Positions 20,951-24,455 of a stretch of DNA of 24,455 nucleotides are shown here, one piece after another. The position numbers were made by a program, and so were the translations under genes. The DNA is from Candidatus Cloacimonadota bacterium (GTDB lineage: Bacteria; Hydrothermota; E44-bin80): contig SOKM01000152.1 in NCBI GenBank assembly GCA_004375785.1, forward strand, positions 1 through 24,455. The letters run 5' to 3'. Positions within the stretch are counted from its first letter, which is position 1; the number at the start of each line of letters is the position of its first letter. The notes beneath the pieces were generated by a model, which was not told where the DNA came from, searched no databases, and was given only the letters and a program-made list of their open reading frames with translations.

Positions 20951-21001
20951 GTAGCGTTGGGGCTCGCCCTGTACCATACGGTTCAGGGCTTGTCCCCAAC
21001 G
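20951..21001. repeat. Palindromic repeat R1 with inserted module R2 ('filled' copy)
   Basis: Outer arms CGTTGGGG (20955-20962) and CCCCAACG (20994-21001) are identical to the empty copy at 3221-3241. Between them lies the 24-bp R2 module at 20966-20989 (GCCCTG, ACC-ATAC-GGT core, CAGGGC). Confidence 0.75.
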
Positions 21002-21003
21002 TT

Positions 21004-21138
21004 ATTTTTGGAGTGTTTCAAGTCGAATGTAAGGCAAAAGGCTTGGAAAGACTTGACTCGCTTATACATACTTCTCACTTGCCGAGCATGTCTCCTGATA
21101 TTGCAACAGCAACAACATCGTTGTTGCACTCCAAAAAT
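21004..21138. mobile_element. 135-bp MITE-like element with 12-bp terminal inverted repeats
   Basis: ATTTTTGGAGTG (21004-21015) and CACTCCAAAAAT (21127-21138) are perfect inverted repeats. Inside is GCAACAAC-ATC-GTTGTTGC near the right end. No coding potential. No clear target duplication was found, so it may be a folded repeat and not a transposon derivative. Confidence 0.45.
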
Positions 21139-21142
21139 GAAA

Positions 21143-21173
21143 CAAAAAAAGCGGGGACTTATGTCCCCGCTTT
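21143..21173 (-). terminator. Rho-independent terminator of the downstream lipoprotein gene
   Basis: On the minus strand AAAGCGGGGAC, loop ATAA, GTCCCCGCTTT runs straight into a T-tract. It starts seven bp after the stop of the lipoprotein gene at 21180. Confidence 0.85.
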
Positions 21174-21179
21174 CAGTCG

Positions 21180-21932
21180 CTATTGTTTAGGAAATTCGTG
21201 TTCTACATTCCAACCTTCGCTTGCGAGTGTGAAATATCCTCTGTAAGGGTCTGCCGGCATTGCATAGAATGTGTAATCAACAAATTTAATTCCTTGCCAC
21301 TTTCCCCATCCTTCTCCTGAACCATCAACATCAAAATCAAAATAAGCACTGAGATTGATATTTGTTGAGGTGTTAACTTCAATTGTGCCTGAATAGTCAC
21401 CAGAATCAATACTCATATCAGTAAAGGTGTATTCTAACCAGGTACCTTCATAGTACCATTTCCACATTCCACTGATGTCTGCCATAGTAACAGTGTCTAT
21501 ATCCAGAGAAAAATGAAAATAGAAGTTTACATTTACCAAACGAGTAAACCAGACATCAACATTAAAAACTAAAGTAGCTAACGAATCTTCTCCCCAAATA
21601 TCAGGTGTTTGCATCAGGAGAAAAAGCAAGGTATCTTCTCCTATAGAATCTGTAAATGCTAATTTCCAAAAGTACCAGTCAGCAGTGTTACCATCTGGGG
21701 TTGTAAAAGATTGTGGTCCTTTCCATGGCCCGGGAGGTCCTCTAAATTTTGCACCTTCTCCAACAAAATCATCGTATACTCCAATATTACTTATCATCTG
21801 TGTCAATGCTGACGTCATAAGTTCTGCATTTTGAAGTTCATCCTCATCGAGTTCATCCTCTTTTTTTGAACACCCTACAAATATGGCAATAACGAAGAGG
21901 AGTATCAAAACAAATGCCAAATATTTTTTCAT
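21180..21932 (-). CDS. Lipoprotein of unknown function
   Basis: 250 residues from ATG 21930-21932, with GGAGGTG upstream. MKKYLAFVLILLFVIAIFVGC gives a lipobox with Cys21, followed by an acidic linker (KKEDELDEDELQ). The mature part is beta-rich with repeated short strands and Trp/Tyr (GPWKGPQSFTTPDGNTADWY, WKWYYEGTWLEYTFTDM, YSGTIEVNTSTNINLSAYFD, GSGEGWGKWQGI), like a beta-barrel or beta-sandwich. No family recognised. Monocistronic: strong promoter at 21971-21999 and terminator at 21143-21173. Confidence 0.75.
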   Translation of the reverse strand: MKKYLAFVLILLFVIAIFVGCSKKEDELDEDELQNAELMTSALTQMISNIGVYDDFVGEGAKFRGPPGPWKGPQSFTTPDGNTADWYFWKLAFTDSIGEDTLLFLLMQTPDIWGEDSLATLVFNVDVWFTRLVNVNFYFHFSLDIDTVTMADISGMWKWYYEGTWLEYTFTDMSIDSGDYSGTIEVNTSTNINLSAYFDFDVDGSGEGWGKWQGIKFVDYTFYAMPADPYRGYFTLASEGWNVEHEFPKQ

Positions 21933-21970
21933 TCTTTCACCTCCTTCCTTTCTTATTTTATTAAAAAAGT

Positions 21971-21999
21971 ACTCTATATCAACCAAGAAGGATTGTCAA
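21971..21999 (-). promoter_or_regulatory. Sigma-70-type promoter of the 250-residue lipoprotein
   Basis: On the minus strand TTGACA (21994-21999), 17 bp, TAGAGT (21971-21976), then a leader of about 32 nt with GGAGG. Confidence 0.75.
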
Positions 22000-22042
22000 G
22001 AAAAAAAATGAAAATTACGTTCTTTTTCAATCTCTTAAAATC

Positions 22043-22226
22043 ACTGTTGAAATATAAATATTCAGTCAACCACGTTACATTACCATAAAAGACTGTCATT
22101 GCGAGTGTTTTTTCATATTCACTTCCGAAGCAATCTCGGTTTTTCGCACTTTGAGATTGCCACGCCCTGTACCATACGGTTCAGGGCTCGCAATGACGGG
22201 GTTGACTGATTGTTTACGTTGAAATT
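22043..22226. repeat. Three-layer nested palindromic repeat
   Basis: The 355-bp gap 21933-22287 holds no gene apart from the promoter. Outer layer: TCAGTCAACC (22062-22071) and GGTTGACTGA (22200-22209), family R8. Middle layer: GTCATTGCGAG (22095-22105) and CTCGCAATGAC (22187-22197), with GCAATCTC (22130-22137) and GAGATTGC (22153-22160) inside, the widespread CATTGCGAG/GCAATCTC repeat. Inner layer: the 24-bp R2 module at 22164-22187, identical to 20966-20989. Confidence 0.7.
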
Positions 22227-22274
22227 TATGAATTCTTGGTATTAAGTGAGCCGGAGACTTTAGCTTGCATACTT

Positions 22275-22312
22275 TTTCCTTTAACCTTTATCCTTTATCC
22301 TTCATCTTTAAC
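22275..22312 (-). repeat. AAAGATGAAGGATAAAGG repeat covering the end of the endonuclease III-like gene
   Basis: Same family as 18663-18707. The final codons (KMKDKG) and TAA of the gene lie inside it. Confidence 0.6.
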
Positions 22313-22848
22313 AATGGGCAAGTTTCACAATCAGGATTTTTCCTCCTACACTTATCCTTTGCAAGTTTTACAATCAAGGCATGGTACTCGTTAAAAAGTT
22401 TTACATCCCTTTTCAGATTTTTTTCAAAAAATGACTGGATTTCGTTGTAACTATCCTTCTCATTTATAATTTTATGTCTTGAAAAAACCCTTCTCGTATA
22501 TGCATCTACAACAAAGACTGGTTTATCAAGTGCATAAAGGAGGATAGAGTCACAGGTTTCAGGACCAATTCCTTTAATTTCAAGTAACTCCTCCCTCAAA
22601 GAAAAGGCCTCTTTTTTCTTCATATTTTCAATACTTCCTTTGTATTCCTTCAAGAAGTATCGAACAAATGATTTCACCCTCTCTGCTTTAATGTTGAAAA
22701 AACCAGCTGGTTTTATTAATTTCTGTAATCTTTTTATTGATATATTCTTAAGTCGAGCAGGCGTAAGAAGGCTTTCCTCTTTTAAGTTATTTATAGCAGA
22801 TTCTACGTTTCTCCAGTTTGTATTCTGGGTTAAGATAGCCCCAACCAT
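22288..22848 (-). CDS. Endonuclease III-family (HhH-GPD) DNA glycosylase, altered at both ends
   Basis: 186 residues from the first ATG. MVGAILTQNTNWRNVESAI opens the HhH-GPD fold. The helix-hairpin-helix is LLEIKGIGPETCDSILLYAL; the catalytic Asp is kept in VVDAYTRRVF, but the Lys used by bifunctional endonuclease III is Glu (GIGPET), so a monofunctional glycosylase is expected. The Fe-S loop has C-x6-C-x2-C (CRRKNPDCETC), yet the fourth Cys, due five residues later, is Lys in a tail encoded by a dispersed repeat. Family sequence also continues upstream of the ATG (next entry). Last gene of the sorting-domain protein/TatA group. Confidence 0.85.
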   Translation of the reverse strand: MVGAILTQNTNWRNVESAINNLKEESLLTPARLKNISIKRLQKLIKPAGFFNIKAERVKSFVRYFLKEYKGSIENMKKKEAFSLREELLEIKGIGPETCDSILLYALDKPVFVVDAYTRRVFSRHKIINEKDSYNEIQSFFEKNLKRDVKLFNEYHALIVKLAKDKCRRKNPDCETCPLLKMKDKG

Positions 22849-22944
22849 AATCTCAAAAGGTCCGTCTCCTGGCCACCAGTGCTGGGAACCATAAAATTTA
22901 TAAAGGGTATTATAAATGTTATATAGAATATCTTTTTTAACTAC
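22849..22944 (-). other. N-terminal extension of the endonuclease III-like gene without a standard start codon
   Basis: The same frame is open for 32 codons up to a TAG at 22945-22947 and encodes ILYNIYNTLYKFYGSQHWWP then GDGPFEI, which fits the N-terminus of this glycosylase group (xxHWWPxxxPFExxVGAILTQNT). No ATG, GTG, TTG or CTG occurs in it. ATT at 22927-22929 is the best-placed candidate. Confidence 0.55.
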
Positions 22945-22947
22945 CTA

Positions 22948-23133
22948 TTAATCCTTTTTTTCTTCTTTATCTTCTATTTTTTTATCGTCTTCCTTAGAAT
23001 CGACGCCCTTTTTGAATTCCTTAATACCCTTTCCCATTGCTTTCATAATATCGGGTATTCTACTTGCCCCAAAGAGGATGATAATTATAAGAAGGATTAA
23101 AAGTATTTCTTGCCATCCAAAATGTCCAAACAT
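22948..23133 (-). CDS. tatA: Sec-independent protein translocase TatA
   Basis: 61 residues: one N-terminal membrane helix (WQEILLILLIIIILFG), the FGASRIP hinge, the amphipathic helix DIMKAMGKGIKEFKKG and an acidic/lysine tail. This is the TatA/E layout and length. Forms the pore-type assembly for folded proteins with twin-arginine signals; no TatC is in the window. The AmrS-like protein at 3296 carries a possible substrate signal. ATG at 23133 with AGGAG upstream, 17 bp after the sorting-domain gene. Confidence 0.93.
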   Translation of the reverse strand: MFGHFGWQEILLILLIIIILFGASRIPDIMKAMGKGIKEFKKGVDSKEDDKKIEDKEEKKD

Positions 23134-23150
23134 TTTTTTCTCCTACAATT

Positions 23151-24455
23151 TTATTTTCTTAGTTTCAATAACTTCTTTGAGAGTACAATTTCAATCTCTT
23201 GACCGCTCGATTTTTCAACTGTCTTTATTGCCAATCTGATAAAATAGTAACCTACTGCTGTCTCATCCCCTTTTTCATCCTTTCCATCCCACACTGCGTA
23301 ATAGTTTCCCTTGTTAAGGAAAGAATGTATGAGATACCTGACAGTCCTTCCTGTTAAATCACATACAATAAGAATAACATCACCCTCCGAGAGAAGAGTG
23401 AAAGGAATGGTAGATTCTTCGAGAAAAGGATTTGGATATGGGTCAGCCAATTTGACGACTTCCACAGTTTGTTCTAAAACAGGATGATAAGAGAACGTGT
23501 CGGCAGTCTCTTCGGAGAGCCAGGTCAAGCTTTTCTCGAAGAAACTTTTTCTTGCCGAGAATGGAGAAATCTCACTGATGCTGAAACATAAATAGATGAT
23601 TTTGTAATTATCTTTTTTAACTTTTACTCCGAAGCAACATGTTGTGTCAATAGTAACTATGCTGTCCTCTCTTCCACAGAAAGAAACTACAGGAAGAGCA
23701 GGCGGAATGGGCTCAATTAAATCTGCAAACGAAACAAACTTATTAGAATCGGCGAGAGAGAATGAAAGATTGAAAGTATCGCTAATCTGATTAGTTAAGG
23801 GATTGGTCAATGCTAAAGTATGGATTGAATCAATTGAAGTAAATCTTTTAACGAACCTTGAACAGAGGATATCTTCGTAAAACAGCGAGTCTGCTTCATT
23901 TCCATATTCCTTTATATAATTGCCGAGATAAGAAGTTGCAAGAAGTAGATTTCCTCCATTTTTAAGGAAACCCTCTATTACCCTTCTTCCCTTTGAGGAA
24001 TATTTTAATGTCCCTCCGAGTTTTGTTGCCCATACAAGAATTGCTCCTTTAGCCCCCCAGAGAGAAGTTTCGTTTGAGTCGGGGTACCCTCTGAACCAGA
24101 TATTCCATTTATCATAGCCAATTTTCAGGGAATCCATTAATTCCGTCATTAAGTAAACAACTTCATTATCCGGACTGTCTGAATAGGGGTCACTTACAAC
24201 AAGATAAGGGTGAGCGAGTGAAAAACTTTTAGTTGTAAATCCTGTTATTCTCTCCGTTTTTATAGAGTGATTCATTGATGAATCCTCAAGTTCAATATCA
24301 ATTACAAAATCTCTGGAGATTGAAGGAGACCACCAACTATTACTAAAAAGACCATCACCCTCATCTCCATCAGAATGTTTCCCATCATCAAAAAGTTTTA
24401 GCTTATGTACAAATTCACCATCACTATCCCTTATATCTGCATTAATCCCCGTATA
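23151..24455 (-). CDS. Secreted/surface protein with C-terminal FlgD-like sorting domain (5' end outside window)
   Basis: At least 434 residues; the frame is open to the window edge, so the Met at 24275 is internal. The N-terminal part seen has DDGKHSDGDEGDGLFSNSWW, a D/G-rich beta-domain motif common in surface proteins. The middle (VVSDPYSDSPDN, GAILVWATKLGG, FLKNGGNLLLATSYLGNYI) looks like an alpha/beta domain of the class-I amidotransferase-like or gingipain-like type, without clear catalytic residues. The last 90 residues (DPYPNPFLEESTIPFTLL, ILIVCDLTGRTVRYL, GNYYAVWDGKDEKGDETAVG, YYFIRL) are the FlgD-Ig/T9SS-type C-terminal domain that directs export and surface anchoring in FCB-type bacteria. 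Upstream of tatA in the same direction. Confidence 0.8.
   Translation of the reverse strand, partial: YTGINADIRDSDGEFVHKLKLFDDGKHSDGDEGDGLFSNSWWSPSISRDFVIDIELEDSSMNHSIKTERITGFTTKSFSLAHPYLVVSDPYSDSPDNEVVYLMTELMDSLKIGYDKWNIWFRGYPDSNETSLWGAKGAILVWATKLGGTLKYSSKGRRVIEGFLKNGGNLLLATSYLGNYIKEYGNEADSLFYEDILCSRFVKRFTSIDSIHTLALTNPLTNQISDTFNLSFSLADSNKFVSFADLIEPIPPALPVVSFCGREDSIVTIDTTCCFGVKVKKDNYKIIYLCFSISEISPFSARKSFFEKSLTWLSEETADTFSYHPVLEQTVEVVKLADPYPNPFLEESTIPFTLLSEGDVILIVCDLTGRTVRYLIHSFLNKGNYYAVWDGKDEKGDETAVGYYFIRLAIKTVEKSSGQEIEIVLSKKLLKLRK

Noticed and set aside
24273..24275. Methionine at 24275 as the start of the sorting-domain protein
   Set aside because: The frame stays open to the window edge with domain-like sequence upstream and there is no ribosome site.
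1..24455. tRNA or rRNA genes
   Set aside because: No cloverleaf-like or rRNA-like sequence was recognised on either strand by eye.

Overview
The window reads as part of a chromosome from an AT-rich, probably anaerobic, uncultured bacterium. It carries a C-terminal FlgD/secretion-sorting-like domain, many small lipoproteins, oxygen-sensitive iron-sulfur flavoproteins and a very high load of short dispersed palindromic repeats. This suits the FCB group or a WOR-3/Stahlbacteria-like lineage, but no marker in the window settles the placement. Recognisable sigma-70-type promoters (TTGACA-like, usually 17 bp, TATAAT-like) sit in front of many transcription units.

Left part (1-4453): an alkD-like fragment and a 38-residue lipoprotein run leftward. 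Divergent from them is a secreted FGE-sulfatase/C-type-lectin-fold protein whose 3' end looks like the variable region of a diversity-generating retroelement (DGR) target. Then come a truncated radical SAM remnant, a DUF3795 protein, a secreted protein of unknown function, and a complete AmrS-like radical SAM enzyme with a Tat-type N-terminus.

Middle (4454-18059): after a repeat cluster there is a fused membrane/spermidine-synthase-like protein. Facing it is a long leftward gene cluster, in transcription order: nitroreductase, an acyl-CoA dehydrogenase (ACAD)-like protein without its catalytic residues, two intact ACADs, an HdrD-like CCG iron-sulfur protein, EtfB, EtfA and a 1101-residue HdrA with a GltD/NfnB module inserted in its middle. 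Together they look like a soluble route from acyl-CoA oxidation through ETF to a multi-flavin Hdr/NAD(P)H module, possibly flavin-based bifurcation or confurcation. The cluster ends exactly against what looks like a broken rdgB/HAM1 gene start with its own promoter.

Right part (18060-24455): a lipoprotein and rpmB (bL28), a sucrose-synthase-like GT4 glycosyltransferase, a SpoU/TrmH methyltransferase, a second lipoprotein with a clear promoter and terminator, and a leftward group of sorting-domain protein, TatA and an endonuclease III-family glycosylase.

Dispersed repeats fill almost every gap. Two points stand out. A 24-bp palindromic module is found inside or against other palindromes, and one host repeat is also present without it. 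In at least five genes the stop codon, often with the last few residues, lies inside a repeat; in the endonuclease III homologue this seems to have cost the fourth Fe-S cysteine.
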